DNA of 64,000 bases from Streptomyces fradiae ATCC 10745 = DSM 40063 (GTDB lineage Bacteria; Actinomycetota; Actinomycetes; Streptomycetales; Streptomycetaceae). Shown in pieces: positions 45,789-54,100 of this stretch. Under the pieces are notes generated by a model. The model searched no databases, was not told the DNA's origin, and saw nothing but the letters and a program-made list of their open reading frames with translations. The stretch is taken from contig NZ_CP023696.1 in the NCBI RefSeq assembly GCF_008704425.1, positions 5,124,501 through 5,188,500 of the forward strand. The letters run 5' to 3'. The number at the start of each line of letters is the position of its first letter. The first letter of the stretch is position 1. Made by a program: the position numbers and the translations under genes.

Positions 45789-45856
45789 TGCGAGCGAGGC
45801 CCGTGCGAGCCGCGGGGCTCATGAGACCTGGAGCCACTTCCGGAGGGGGGCCCGAA

Positions 45857-46591
45857 ATGAGACTGCTGCTGGTCGAGGACGACGACCACGTCGCCGCCGC
45901 TCTGTCCGCCGTCCTCAGGAAGCACGGCTTCACCGTCACCCACGCCCGCAACGGCGAGGAGGCCCTCAAGGCCGTCCTCCCCTGCGACGAGCCGGGAAGG
46001 CCGCCGTTCGGCGTGATCCTCCTCGACCTCGGCCTCCCCGACCAGGACGGCTACCAGGTCTGCGGCAGGCTCCGGAAGCTGACGGCCACCCCCGTGATCA
46101 TGGTGACCGCCCGCGCGGACGTCCGGTCGCGCATCCACGGGCTGAACCTCGGCGCCGACGACTACGTGGTCAAGCCGTACGACACGGGCGAGCTGCTGGC
46201 CCGTATCCACGCCGTCAGCCGGCGCGCCACCGGCCCCGCCGACCCGGAGGACACCGGCTCCCACCCGGTCGTCGGCCCCGCCGACCCGGTCCGCCTCGGC
46301 CAGGTCGTCGTCGAGCTGCCCACCCGCCGCGTCACCGTGGACGGCTCGGCCGTCCAGCTGACCCGCAAGGAGTTCGACCTGCTCGCGCTCCTGGCGCAGC
46401 GGCCGGGCGTCGTCTTCCGCCGCGAGCAGATCATCAGTGAGGTGTGGCGGACGAGCTGGGAGGGGACCGGCCGGACCCTGGAGGTCCATGTGGCCTCCCT
46501 CCGCTCGAAGCTGCGGATGCCCGCCCTCATCGAGACGGTCCGCGGCGGCGGCTACCGGCTCGTCGCCCCCGCCCCGTCCCCGCGCGCGTAG
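45857..46591 (+). CDS. OmpR/PhoB-family response regulator
   Basis: A 244-residue regulator: receiver at ~1-118 (MRLLLVEDDDHVAAAL, phospho-acceptor in VILLDLGLPDQDG, VVKPYDTGEL) and a winged helix at ~145-235 (LTRKEFDLLALLAQRPGVVFRREQ, RTLEVHVASLRSKL, VRGGGYRL). The start has AGGGGGG 6 nt upstream. It is followed after 30 nt by its kinase. The tandem array upstream could affect expression. Target genes are unknown; the convergent TAXI protein is the nearest candidate partner. Confidence 0.92.
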   Translation: MRLLLVEDDDHVAAALSAVLRKHGFTVTHARNGEEALKAVLPCDEPGRPPFGVILLDLGLPDQDGYQVCGRLRKLTATPVIMVTARADVRSRIHGLNLGADDYVVKPYDTGELLARIHAVSRRATGPADPEDTGSHPVVGPADPVRLGQVVVELPTRRVTVDGSAVQLTRKEFDLLALLAQRPGVVFRREQIISEVWRTSWEGTGRTLEVHVASLRSKLRMPALIETVRGGGYRLVAPAPSPRA

Positions 46592-46621
46592 CGCCGGACG
46601 GCCGGAACCGACGGGCGACCC

Positions 46622-48046
46622 TTGCGCACACGCCTCCTCCCCCTGCTGATCATCCTCATGGCCGGCGTCCTGCTGGCCCTGGGCTTCCCGCTCGCCGGAA
46701 GCCTCGCCTCCGCCCATCAGCAGACGGTCGTCGTGGACCGCATCGACGACACCGCGCGGTTCGCCGCGCTCGCCCAGTACGTCACCGACAGCGGGCCCGG
46801 CCTCGACGAGCGCCGCTCCACCCTCCAGAACGAGCTGGTCCGCTACCGCGAGGTGTACGGCATCGACGCGGGGGTCTTCTACCGCGACGGCACCACCATG
46901 GCCGCCGCCCCCGAGGGCTGGCGCATCCCGCAGGAGGGCGAGCTGCGCCGCGCCCTGGCGGAGGCCCGGCTGGGGCGCCGCTCCCACGACCCGCCGCAGG
47001 TGTGGCCGTGGCAGCCCGACGCGCGCCTGGCCGTCGCCTCACCGGTGGTACGGGACGGGGACGTCGTCGCCGTGGTGGTCACCGACTCGCCGACCGGGGC
47101 CCTGCGCGGCCGCATCCTCCGGGGCTGGCTGCTGATCGCGGCGGGGGAGTGCGCCGCCATGCTGCTCGCCGTCGGCGCGGCCTTCCGGCTCGCCGGCTGG
47201 GTCCTGCGGCCCGTACGGGTGCTCGACGCGGCCACCCACGACATCGCCACCGGCCGCCTCAACTCCCGAGTCGCGGCGGCCGGCGGCCCTCCGGAGCTCC
47301 GCCGGCTGGCCCGCTCGTTCAACGAGATGGCCGACCACGTGGAGGAGGTGCTGGAGCAGCAGCGGGCGTTCGTCGCGGACGCCTCCCACCAGCTGCGCAA
47401 TCCGCTCGCCGCGCTCCTGCTCCGCATCGAGCTGCTCGCGCTCGAACTGCCCGAGGGGAACGAGGAGATCGCCTCCGTGCGGGCGGAGGGCAAGCGCCTC
47501 GCGCGGGTCCTCGACGACCTGCTGGACCTGGCGCTCGCCGAGCACGCCTCCGCCGACCTGCAGCTCACCGACATCAAGGAGCTGGCGGCGGAGAGGGTCG
47601 CAGCGTGGCGCCCGCTCGCCGAGGAGCGGGGTGTCCGCCTCACCGCGACCGGCCCCGCCGTCACCGCATGGGCGGACCCGATCGCCCTGTCCAGCGCCCT
47701 CGACGCGGTGATCGACAACGCCCTCAAGTTCACCGCCGAGGGCGAGGAGGTGACGGTCGAGGCCGGCGCGCGGGGCGACACGTCCACCGTCGTCGTCGCC
47801 GACCGGGGGCCGGGCCTGACCGACGAGGAGCTGGCCCGCGTGGGCGACCGCTTCTGGCGCAGCGGCCGCCACCAGAACGTGAAGGGCTCCGGCCTGGGCC
47901 TGTCCATCAGCCGGGCGCTGCTCGGCGCCGGCGGCGGCACCCTGAGCTTCGCCCACAACGAGCCGCACGGCCTGCGCGTGACCATCGCCCTGCCGCGCAC
48001 CGAACCGGCCCCCGACGGCGGTGGCTACGGTTTGACGGACCGGTAG
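46622..48046 (+). CDS. Sensor histidine kinase with extracellular domain
   Basis: A 474-residue kinase, TTG start. First membrane helix ~5-25, an extracellular sensor of about 135 residues (~32-165; VDRIDDTARFAALAQ, ASPVVRDGDVVAVVV, resembling a CHASE/PAS-like fold), second helix ~175-197, HAMP (~198-250), HisKA with His in ADASHQLRNPLAALL, and a HATPase (IDNALKF, DRGPGL, GSGLGLSIS). Partner of the OmpR-type regulator 30 nt upstream. Its 3' end overlaps the convergent TAXI gene by 22 nt, a tight arrangement hinting at co-evolved function. Confidence 0.92.
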   Translation: MRTRLLPLLIILMAGVLLALGFPLAGSLASAHQQTVVVDRIDDTARFAALAQYVTDSGPGLDERRSTLQNELVRYREVYGIDAGVFYRDGTTMAAAPEGWRIPQEGELRRALAEARLGRRSHDPPQVWPWQPDARLAVASPVVRDGDVVAVVVTDSPTGALRGRILRGWLLIAAGECAAMLLAVGAAFRLAGWVLRPVRVLDAATHDIATGRLNSRVAAAGGPPELRRLARSFNEMADHVEEVLEQQRAFVADASHQLRNPLAALLLRIELLALELPEGNEEIASVRAEGKRLARVLDDLLDLALAEHASADLQLTDIKELAAERVAAWRPLAEERGVRLTATGPAVTAWADPIALSSALDAVIDNALKFTAEGEEVTVEAGARGDTSTVVVADRGPGLTDEELARVGDRFWRSGRHQNVKGSGLGLSISRALLGAGGGTLSFAHNEPHGLRVTIALPRTEPAPDGGGYGLTDR

Positions 48047-49047
48047 TAGCGCCGCGCTCCCTCGTGCAGCGGCAGCGGGTCCGTGTAGATCGCCGTACGG
48101 AGGTCGACGACCTGCGCGGGGTGCACCTCGCGACCCACCCGGTCCCGGCTGCCGATCACGGTGCGCGTGACGCCCTCCGTGAGCGCCGCGTCCACCCGGC
48201 CGGTGGTCACCAGCAGGTTCGCCACGGCGACCGTCTGCACGGGGCCGTCCTGGGCCGCCGGGTAGGCGTCGGCCGGTATCACGGCCGAACGGTAGTAGCG
48301 GCTCGGGCCGCCTTCCGCGTGCACCCGGTCCACCAGATCCCGGTCGAGCGGGACCAGCCGCACCGGGAAGCGCTCCGACAGCCGCAGCACGGCGCTGGTC
48401 GGCAGCCCGCCGGACCAGAAGAAGGCGTCCAGCCGTCCCTGCTCCAGGAGCTTCGGCATCGTGTCGATCCCGGCCGGCACGGGCCGCACGTCCTGTGACG
48501 GGTCCAGGCCCGCCGCGTCGAGGAGCCGGTCGGCCAGCAGCCGCACCCCGGAGCCCTCCTGGCCGACGCCCACGCGCAGCCCCCTGAGGTCGGCCGCCGT
48601 CCGCACCGGAGACCCCTTCGCCACGACCAGCTGCACATAGTCGTCGTACAGCCGGGTGCAGCCGCGCAGTTCCCCCGCGCCCGGCCGCTCCTCCTGCAGG
48701 TACGTGGCGACCGCGTCGGCCGTGGCGATGGTGAAGTCGGCCTCCCCGGACGCCACGCGCGCGAGGTTCTGCTGGGAGCCCTCGCTGTCGCGCAGGGTCG
48801 TCGCCACCCGCGGCAGCTCCCGGTCGAGCGCGCCCTTCAGCAGCTGCCCGTACCGCTGGTACACCCCGGTCCGCACGCCCGTGCTGAACGTGATCCGCCC
48901 GCTCGGCTGGTCCTGCCCGAGCGGCAGCAGCCACCACAGCAGCAGCCCGCCCACCGCCAGCAGTACCGCCGCCAGCCGCAGGGCGCGACGGCGCCGCGCG
49001 CGGCGGGGCCCGGTGCCGGGGGAGGAGAGAAGAGGGACGGCAGGCAT
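48025..49047 (-). CDS. Orphan TAXI-family (TRAP-associated) extracellular solute-binding protein
   Basis: A 340-residue protein of the TAXI family: FSTGVRTGVYQRYGQLLKGAL, EGSQQNLARVASGEADFTIATAD, LRGLRVGVGQEGSGVRLLADRLL, FWSGGLPTSAV. A basic stretch and a membrane helix (~25-45, RLAAVLLAVGGLLLWWLL) anchor it outside the cell; no lipobox Cys. TAXI proteins normally feed a TRAP permease, but no DctM/DctQ gene is nearby. It converges with and overlaps the sensor kinase gene, suggesting it presents a ligand to that kinase rather than to a transporter; this is inference. CAGGAT lies 6 nt before the ATG, so leaderless. Confidence 0.85.
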   Translation of the reverse strand: MPAVPLLSSPGTGPRRARRRRALRLAAVLLAVGGLLLWWLLPLGQDQPSGRITFSTGVRTGVYQRYGQLLKGALDRELPRVATTLRDSEGSQQNLARVASGEADFTIATADAVATYLQEERPGAGELRGCTRLYDDYVQLVVAKGSPVRTAADLRGLRVGVGQEGSGVRLLADRLLDAAGLDPSQDVRPVPAGIDTMPKLLEQGRLDAFFWSGGLPTSAVLRLSERFPVRLVPLDRDLVDRVHAEGGPSRYYRSAVIPADAYPAAQDGPVQTVAVANLLVTTGRVDAALTEGVTRTVIGSRDRVGREVHPAQVVDLRTAIYTDPLPLHEGARRYYRSVKP

Positions 49048-49053
49048 GCGGCG

Positions 49054-49059
49054 ATCCTG
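49054..49059 (-). promoter_or_regulatory. -10 element of leaderless TAXI gene
   Basis: CAGGAT on the minus strand, 6 nt before the ATG at 49047. Confidence 0.4.
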
Positions 49060-49237
49060 CCAGCAGGCACCCCGCGAGGGGAACCGCCTGCCGCCGGGGC
49101 CCCGCGGTGGTCCGGGCGGGGCGGTGTGCGCGGCGGCGGCCCCGACAGCTCCCGCCGCCGGCGCGGCGGTCCGGTGGCGCCGCGACGGCGGGGTGCCCGG
49201 CGGCGGTGCGCCGGTGCGTCCCGGGCCGGGGTCGTCC

Positions 49238-49296
49238 CGGGCCGGGGGTCGTCCACAGGCCGGGCCCGGGCCGGGGGTTGTCCACAGGCCGGGCCC
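49238..49296 (+). repeat. 29-bp direct repeat carrying two DnaA-box-like sites before miaB
   Basis: CCGGGCCGGGGGT(C/T)GTCCACA followed by GGCCGGG occurs twice, offset by 29 bp. The boxes are TCGTCCACA (49249-49257) and TTGTCCACA (49278-49286); the second is the Streptomyces DnaA consensus. Confidence 0.7.
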
Positions 49297-49316
49297 GGGC
49301 TCCTCGCGGTACCGCC

Positions 49317-49322
49317 TACCCT
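49317..49322 (+). promoter_or_regulatory. -10 element of leaderless miaB
   Basis: TACCCT ends 6 nt before ATG 49329; no ribosome site. Confidence 0.45.
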
Positions 49323-49328
49323 TGTCCC

Positions 49329-50846
49329 ATGACCAGCAGCGACCGGAGCCAGACAGTGGACGTCACGCGTACCTATGCAGTTCGCACCTACGGGTGCCAG
49401 ATGAACGTCCACGACTCCGAGCGTCTCTCCGGCCTGCTGGAGGACGCCGGGTACGTGCGCGCGCCCGAGGGCGCCGACGAGGCCGACATCGTGGTCTTCA
49501 ACACCTGCGCGGTCCGCGAGAACGCCGACAACAAGCTCTACGGCAACCTCGGCCGCCTCGCCCCCGTGAAGGCCCGCAGGCCCGGCATGCAGATCGCCGT
49601 CGGCGGATGCCTCGCCCAGAAGGACCGCGACACCATCGTCAAGAAGGCGCCCTGGGTCGACGTCGTCTTCGGCACGCACAACATCGGCAAGCTGCCGGTC
49701 CTGCTGGAGCGCGCCCGCGTCCAGGAGGAGGCGCAGGTCGAGATCGCCGAGTCGCTGGAGGCCTTCCCCTCCACGCTGCCGACCCGCCGCGAGTCCGCGT
49801 ACGCCGCGTGGGTCTCGATCTCGGTCGGCTGCAACAACACCTGCACCTTCTGCATCGTCCCCGCGCTGCGCGGGAAGGAGAAGGACCGCCGCCCCGGCGA
49901 CATCCTCGCCGAGATCGAGGCGCTGGTCGGCGAGGGCGTCTCCGAGATCACCCTCCTCGGCCAGAACGTCAACGCCTACGGCTCCGACATCGGCGACCGG
50001 GAGGCGTTCAGCAAGCTCCTGCGGGCCTGCGGCACGATCGAGGGCCTGGAGCGCGTCCGCTTCACCTCGCCGCACCCCCGCGACTTCACCGACGACGTCA
50101 TCGCGGCGATGGCCGAGACGCCGAACGTGATGCCGCAGCTCCACATGCCGCTGCAGTCGGGCTCCGACACCGTCCTCAAGGCGATGCGCCGCTCGTACCG
50201 CCAGGAGCGCTTCCTCGGGATCATCGAGAAGGTCCGCGCCGCCATCCCGCACGCCGCGATCTCCACCGACATCATCGTGGGCTTCCCCGGCGAGACGGAG
50301 GAGGACTTCGAGCAGACCCTGCACGTCGTCCGCGAGGCGCGCTTCGCGCAGGCGTTCACCTTCCAGTACTCCAAGCGGCCGGGGACGCCCGCCGCCGAGA
50401 TGGCGGACCAGATCCCCAAGGAGGTCGTGCAGGCCCGCTACGAGCGCCTCGTCGCCCTCCAGGAGGAGATCTCCTGGGAGGAGAACAAGAAGCAGGTCGG
50501 CCGCACCCTGGAGGTCATGGTCGCGGAGGGCGAGGGCCGCAAGGACGACGCCACCCGCCGCCTCTCCGGCCGCGCCCCCGACAACCGCCTCGTCCACTTC
50601 ACCCGGCCGGACGAGCCGGTGCGCCCGGGCGACGTGGTGACGGTCCAGATCACGTACGCCGCGCCGCACCATCTGCTGGCCGAGGGACCCGTCGCGGCCG
50701 TGCGCCGGACGCGCGCGGGCGACGCCTGGGAGAAGCGCGACACGGCCCGGTCGGCCAAGCCCGCGGGGGTCATGCTCGGCCTCCCCGGGATCGGCGCCCC
50801 CGCCCCGCTGCCCCCGGCGGAGAGCGGCTGCGCGGTCGGCGGCTGA
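49329..50846 (+). CDS. miaB: tRNA-2-methylthio-N6-dimethylallyladenosine synthase MiaB
   Basis: A 505-residue radical-SAM methylthiotransferase that adds the 2-methylthio group to i6A37 of tRNA. UPF0004 cysteines C23 (YGCQMN), C60 and C94; radical-SAM cluster C168-x3-C172-x2-C175 (VGCNNTCTFCIVP); TRAM domain at ~385-455; a ~50-residue Ala/Arg/Pro tail. YGCQMN and CTFCIVPALRG are specific for MiaB. It works after MiaA, encoded at 53062, which makes the i6A substrate. Leaderless start. Confidence 0.97.
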   Translation: MTSSDRSQTVDVTRTYAVRTYGCQMNVHDSERLSGLLEDAGYVRAPEGADEADIVVFNTCAVRENADNKLYGNLGRLAPVKARRPGMQIAVGGCLAQKDRDTIVKKAPWVDVVFGTHNIGKLPVLLERARVQEEAQVEIAESLEAFPSTLPTRRESAYAAWVSISVGCNNTCTFCIVPALRGKEKDRRPGDILAEIEALVGEGVSEITLLGQNVNAYGSDIGDREAFSKLLRACGTIEGLERVRFTSPHPRDFTDDVIAAMAETPNVMPQLHMPLQSGSDTVLKAMRRSYRQERFLGIIEKVRAAIPHAAISTDIIVGFPGETEEDFEQTLHVVREARFAQAFTFQYSKRPGTPAAEMADQIPKEVVQARYERLVALQEEISWEENKKQVGRTLEVMVAEGEGRKDDATRRLSGRAPDNRLVHFTRPDEPVRPGDVVTVQITYAAPHHLLAEGPVAAVRRTRAGDAWEKRDTARSAKPAGVMLGLPGIGAPAPLPPAESGCAVGG

Positions 50847-50850
50847 TCCG

Positions 50851-50910
50851 CGCTGCTCCCGGGCGTCGGGCGCTGCTCCCGGGCGTCGGGCGCCGCTGCC
50901 GGGCGACGCG
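50851..50910 (+). repeat. 20-bp direct repeats after miaB
   Basis: GCTGCTCCCGGGCGTCGGGC occurs twice exactly (50851, 50871) and a third degenerate copy follows at 50891. No other feature is seen in the 202-nt gap. Confidence 0.8.
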
Positions 50911-51035
50911 CGGCGCGACGGCGCACGGCGCTCGTGCCGAGGGGCGGGGCCGCGGTGTGCGGGGCCCCCGCCGCGCAGGGGCCGCCGGGCGCGAGGCGCG
51001 GCGTCCGGGGCCCACCGCGGCCGCGCCGGTCGCGT

Positions 51036-51041
51036 TACGCT
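51036..51041 (+). promoter_or_regulatory. -10 element of leaderless dioxygenase-like gene
   Basis: TACGCT ends 7 nt before ATG 51049; no ribosome site. Confidence 0.45.
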
Positions 51042-51048
51042 GCGGATC

Positions 51049-51783
51049 ATGCTTGTCGCCGCAGCCGTCTGCCCCTGCCCGCCGCTCCTCGTACCGGCCG
51101 TCGCCGCCGGTGCCGCGCCCGAACTGGACCGCGCGCGCACGGCCTGCCTGGACGCGGTCGGCGTCCTGGCCGCCGCCCGCCCCGACCGGCTCGTGGTGGT
51201 CGGCCCCGACCCGGACGCCGACCCCGACGACGGCGGCACCGTGACGTACCCGGAGGGCGCCGTGGGCGGTTTCCGGGGCTTCGGCGTCGATCTCGACGTA
51301 CGACTCGGGGCCGGTGCGCCCGGCGACGGCGGCCCGACCCGCCCGCTGCCGCCGTCTCTGGCCGTGGCCGCCTGGCTGCTCCAGCGCGCCGACTGGGCGG
51401 ACGCCCCCGTGGAGGGCGTCGGGGTCGCCGCGCCGCTGACACCCGAGCGGTGCGCCGAGGCCGGCGGGGAGATCGCCGCGCGGGCCCCCAGGGTCGCCCT
51501 GCTCGTGATGGGGGACGGCAGCGCCTGCCGCTCCGTGAAGGCGCCCGGCTACCTCGACGAGCGGGCGGCGGACTTCGACGAGCGGGCCGCGCGCGCCCTG
51601 GGCGCCGCCGACACGGCCGCCCTGGCCGCGCTGGACGCCGATCTCGCGTACGAGCTGAAGGCGGCCGGCCGGGCCCCGTGGCAGGTCCTCGCGGGCGCCG
51701 CGCGCGGCGCGTCCCCGGAGGGTCGGCTGCTGTACGACGAGGCCCCGTACGGCGTCGGCTACCTGGTCGCCACCTGGTCGTAG
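51049..51783 (+). CDS. Class III extradiol-dioxygenase-like protein, function unknown
   Basis: A 244-residue conserved actinobacterial protein found between miaB and miaA. The start MLVAAAVCPCPPLLVPAVA with a Pro/Cys-rich beta strand, LVVVGPDPDADP and VALLVMGDGSACRSVKAPGYLDERA recall the LigB/extradiol dioxygenase fold, but the metal-binding histidines of true dioxygenases are not evident, so it is probably not a ring-cleaving enzyme. The M. tuberculosis equivalent lies in the same position (Rv2728c, from memory). A link with tRNA modification is suggested only by location. Confidence 0.7.
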   Translation: MLVAAAVCPCPPLLVPAVAAGAAPELDRARTACLDAVGVLAAARPDRLVVVGPDPDADPDDGGTVTYPEGAVGGFRGFGVDLDVRLGAGAPGDGGPTRPLPPSLAVAAWLLQRADWADAPVEGVGVAAPLTPERCAEAGGEIAARAPRVALLVMGDGSACRSVKAPGYLDERAADFDERAARALGAADTAALAALDADLAYELKAAGRAPWQVLAGAARGASPEGRLLYDEAPYGVGYLVATWS

Positions 51784-51906
51784 CGGCGAGCGCCGGTGCC
51801 GGCCGCCCGGCGCCCCGCTCCGGCGACGTGCGCGGTCCCGGCGCCGTGCGCGGGCGGGCCCGGAGCCGCGCCGTCGGCCGGTGGCGAGCGGGCTCCCGAC
51901 ACGGCG

Positions 51907-51945
51907 GCGGGCGGTCGCGGAGCGTGCTGCTCCGCGACCGCCCGC
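51907..51945. terminator. Shared terminator between convergent genes
   Basis: Two perfect 17-nt arms, GCGGGCGGTCGCGGAGC and its complement, around a GTGCT loop, between the dioxygenase-like and antitoxin-like genes. Confidence 0.88.
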
Positions 51946-51984
51946 GGTGCCGTACACCCGGCGGCGGCGCCGGGCGGAGGCCGC

Positions 51985-52266
51985 TCAGGCCGACGGCGGC
52001 GGTCCTGGGGGCGTCGGGGGCGACGCCTCCGGTCCGGATGGCGTGTCGCCCTTCTCGCCCTGGTGGGCGAGCCGGTCCATGGCGTGCCGCGCCTTGACGG
52101 TGCCGGACTCGATCTTGTCGGTGTACTTGCCCTTGGTCTTCTGATCGACCATGCGGGCGGCCTTCTCGATGCCGTGGTCGATCTTCTCGCCGTGCTGCTG
52201 GGCGAGGTCGGAGACCTTGCCCTTGGCAGGGCCGAGCTTGGTCTTCAACGTGTCCAGGAAGCCCAT
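51985..52266 (-). CDS. Small antitoxin-like protein (Rv0909/MT0933 type)
   Basis: A 93-residue helical protein: MGFLDTLKTKLGPAKGKVSD, QQHGEKIDHGIEKAARMVDQKTKGKYTDKI, then a Pro/Gly/Ser tail. The lysine-rich amphipathic core matches the actinobacterial 'antitoxin' family of Rv0909, in which a RHH-like toxin partner (Rv0910) is normally adjacent; none is seen here, so antitoxin activity is doubtful and a general stress or DNA/membrane-associated role is possible. A GGAAGG site precedes the ATG. Another minus-strand small gene lies 69 nt upstream and may be co-transcribed. Confidence 0.75.
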   Translation of the reverse strand: MGFLDTLKTKLGPAKGKVSDLAQQHGEKIDHGIEKAARMVDQKTKGKYTDKIESGTVKARHAMDRLAHQGEKGDTPSGPEASPPTPPGPPPSA

Positions 52267-52335
52267 GACCCACCTTCCCTCGTACTGACCGGTTCCCACC
52301 GGACCGGCCGGACGGACCCGTTCCGCCGGCCCTGC

Positions 52336-52878
52336 CTAGGTGCGGGCGCCTTCGCCCGCTCCGCTGTCGGCCGCTTCCTCGGCCGACTGCTGCTTCGGGA
52401 TGTCCACTCCGTCGGCGGCGTCCTCTCCCTCGGCGGCGTCCCGCGAAGCCGTCCCACCCGAGGCCGTCGCGCCCGCGGCCGCCCCTTCCGGGGCCGTCCC
52501 GGCCGACGCGGCCTGCCGGGCGGCCTCGTCGCCGTGCTCCCGGCCCTCGGCCTCCCCGGCGGTGGAGAGCGCCGCCTGCGAGCCGGACCGGACCGCCTGG
52601 GGCGGGACCGCGTCCGGCCCGGACGCCTCGGACTCGGAGGACGTCGCCGGGGGTGCGGAGGGCCCGGAAGGCGCGGACGCCTCGGGGGACGCGGCGGGAC
52701 CGGTCAGAGCGGAGCCACCACCGGACCGCTCCCCGGCGTCGGCGTCAGCGTCAACGTCGGCGTCAACGTCGGCGACGGCGCTCGCGGTCGGCGTGGCGCT
52801 CCCCGCCTCGTCGGCGGCGACTTCGGCCATCTGCCCGCCCTTCTCGCCTTTCCGGCGAAACCATGCAAAAACGCCCAT
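52336..52878 (-). CDS. Ala/Asp/Glu-rich low-complexity protein of unknown function
   Basis: A 180-residue protein with a short basic aromatic start (MGVFAWFRRKGEKGG) followed by an acidic DADVDADVDADADAG run and an Ala/Gly/Ser/Glu-rich disordered body. GGAG lies 6 nt before the ATG, and the reading frame keeps strong G/C third positions, supporting translation. I do not recognise a domain. The basic N-terminus could be a membrane or nucleic-acid anchor. It precedes the antitoxin-like gene and is divergent from miaA. Confidence 0.6.
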   Translation of the reverse strand: MGVFAWFRRKGEKGGQMAEVAADEAGSATPTASAVADVDADVDADADAGERSGGGSALTGPAASPEASAPSGPSAPPATSSESEASGPDAVPPQAVRSGSQAALSTAGEAEGREHGDEAARQAASAGTAPEGAAAGATASGGTASRDAAEGEDAADGVDIPKQQSAEEAADSGAGEGART

Positions 52879-53049
52879 ATCAACTCCATAGCGTACTCGT
52901 GCGGGCGAAATCCCGCGCTGTCCGGAGCGCCCCATCGCGTCGTCCGGGCGGGGCCGGTCGCTGAACCGGCGGTCGGAACCTCGCAACTGGCAACGACCCC
53001 GCCCCCACCCCGTCACGTAACTCGTTCGGGGACACCGCTCCGCGTTTGC

Positions 53050-53055
53050 GAGACT
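53050..53055 (+). promoter_or_regulatory. -10 element of leaderless miaA
   Basis: GAGACT ends 6 nt before GTG 53062; GGGGCG between them is too close to act as a ribosome site. Confidence 0.4.
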
Positions 53056-53061
53056 GGGGCG

Positions 53062-54000
53062 GTGAGCAGCACTCTCCCCACTCCCCGTGTCATCGCCGTC
53101 GTCGGCCCCACCGCAGCGGGAAAGTCCGATCTGGGCGTCCACCTCGCGCGGGAACTCGGCGGCGAAGTCGTCAACGCCGACTCCATGCAGCTGTACCGGG
53201 GGATGGACATCGGCACGGCCAAGTTGACCCGCGAGGAGCGCGGCGGAGTCCCCCACCACCTCCTCGACATCTGGGACGTCACGCAGACCGCCAGCGTCGC
53301 CGAGTACCAGCGCCTCGCGCGCGCGCGGATCGACCGGCTGCTCGCCGCCGGCCGTACGCCGATCCTCGTAGGCGGCTCCGGGCTCTACGTCCGCGGGGCC
53401 ATCGACGCCCTGGAGTTCCCCGGCACCGACCCGCTCGTCCGCGCCCGCCTGGAGGCGGAGCTGGAGGAGCTCGGCTCCGGCGTCCTGCACGCCCGGCTCG
53501 CCGCCGCCGACCCGGACGCCGCCCGCGCCATCCTCCCCAGCAACGGCCGCCGCGTCGTACGCGCCCTGGAGGTCATCGAGATCACCGGCAGGCCCTTCAC
53601 CGCCAATCTCCCCGGCCACGACTCCGTCTACGACACCGTCCAGATCGGTGTGGACGTGGCCCGCCCCGAACTGGACGCCCGCATCGCCGAGCGGGTGGAC
53701 CGGATGTGGGAGGCCGGACTGGTCGACGAGGTGCGCGCGCTGGAGGGCCGGGGCCTGCGGGACGGGCGCACCGCCTCCCGGGCCCTGGGGTACCAGCAGG
53801 TCCTCGCGGCCCTCGCGGGGGAGTGCACCGAACAGGAGGCGCGCGACGAAACGGTGCGCGCCACCAAGCGTTTCGCGCGCCGTCAGGACTCGTGGTTCCG
53901 CCGTGACCCGCGGGTCAGATGGCTCAGCGGAGCCGCCGCGGACCGGGGGGAACTCCCGCGCCGGGCCCTGACGTTGGTCGAACGAGCGGTTACAGCCTGA
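53062..54000 (+). CDS. miaA: tRNA dimethylallyltransferase MiaA
   Basis: A 312-residue enzyme that transfers dimethylallyl to A37 of tRNAs reading UNN codons. P-loop GPTAAGKS (15-22), DSMQLYRGMDIGTAK, GGSGLYVRG and the C-terminal RRQDSWFRRDPRV are diagnostic. Its product is the substrate of MiaB. In Streptomyces this gene affects UUA decoding by bldA tRNA and hence development. GTG start, leaderless pattern. The upstream 180-nt divergent gap holds its promoter and that of the low-complexity gene. Confidence 0.97.
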   Translation: MSSTLPTPRVIAVVGPTAAGKSDLGVHLARELGGEVVNADSMQLYRGMDIGTAKLTREERGGVPHHLLDIWDVTQTASVAEYQRLARARIDRLLAAGRTPILVGGSGLYVRGAIDALEFPGTDPLVRARLEAELEELGSGVLHARLAAADPDAARAILPSNGRRVVRALEVIEITGRPFTANLPGHDSVYDTVQIGVDVARPELDARIAERVDRMWEAGLVDEVRALEGRGLRDGRTASRALGYQQVLAALAGECTEQEARDETVRATKRFARRQDSWFRRDPRVRWLSGAAADRGELPRRALTLVERAVTA

Positions 54001-54100
54001 TCACGTGATGGCATCGGGACGCCCTGCCCGTCATTCCGGCGGTCGTGGCCGTGCCATCATCGAGCATCGATCGACCAGTGGATCCGAGTGGGGAGGGCGC

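Larger units (their letters stand above)
45226..45856. other. Divergent intergenic region gluA / OmpR-type regulator
   Basis: 631 nt without a gene. It holds an inverted repeat near gluA (45272-45288) and a 10-bp tandem array near the regulator (45690-45788), both listed separately. Between them (45300-45680) the sequence is GC-rich with no feature I can support; a gluA promoter presumably lies at 45260-45340, an unusually AT-rich stretch for this window. Confidence 0.5.

Noticed and set aside
45660..45790. Tandem-repeat region read as coding (Thr/Asp/Arg repeats)
   Set aside because: No start, no homology, and unit lengths of 9-11 break any frame.
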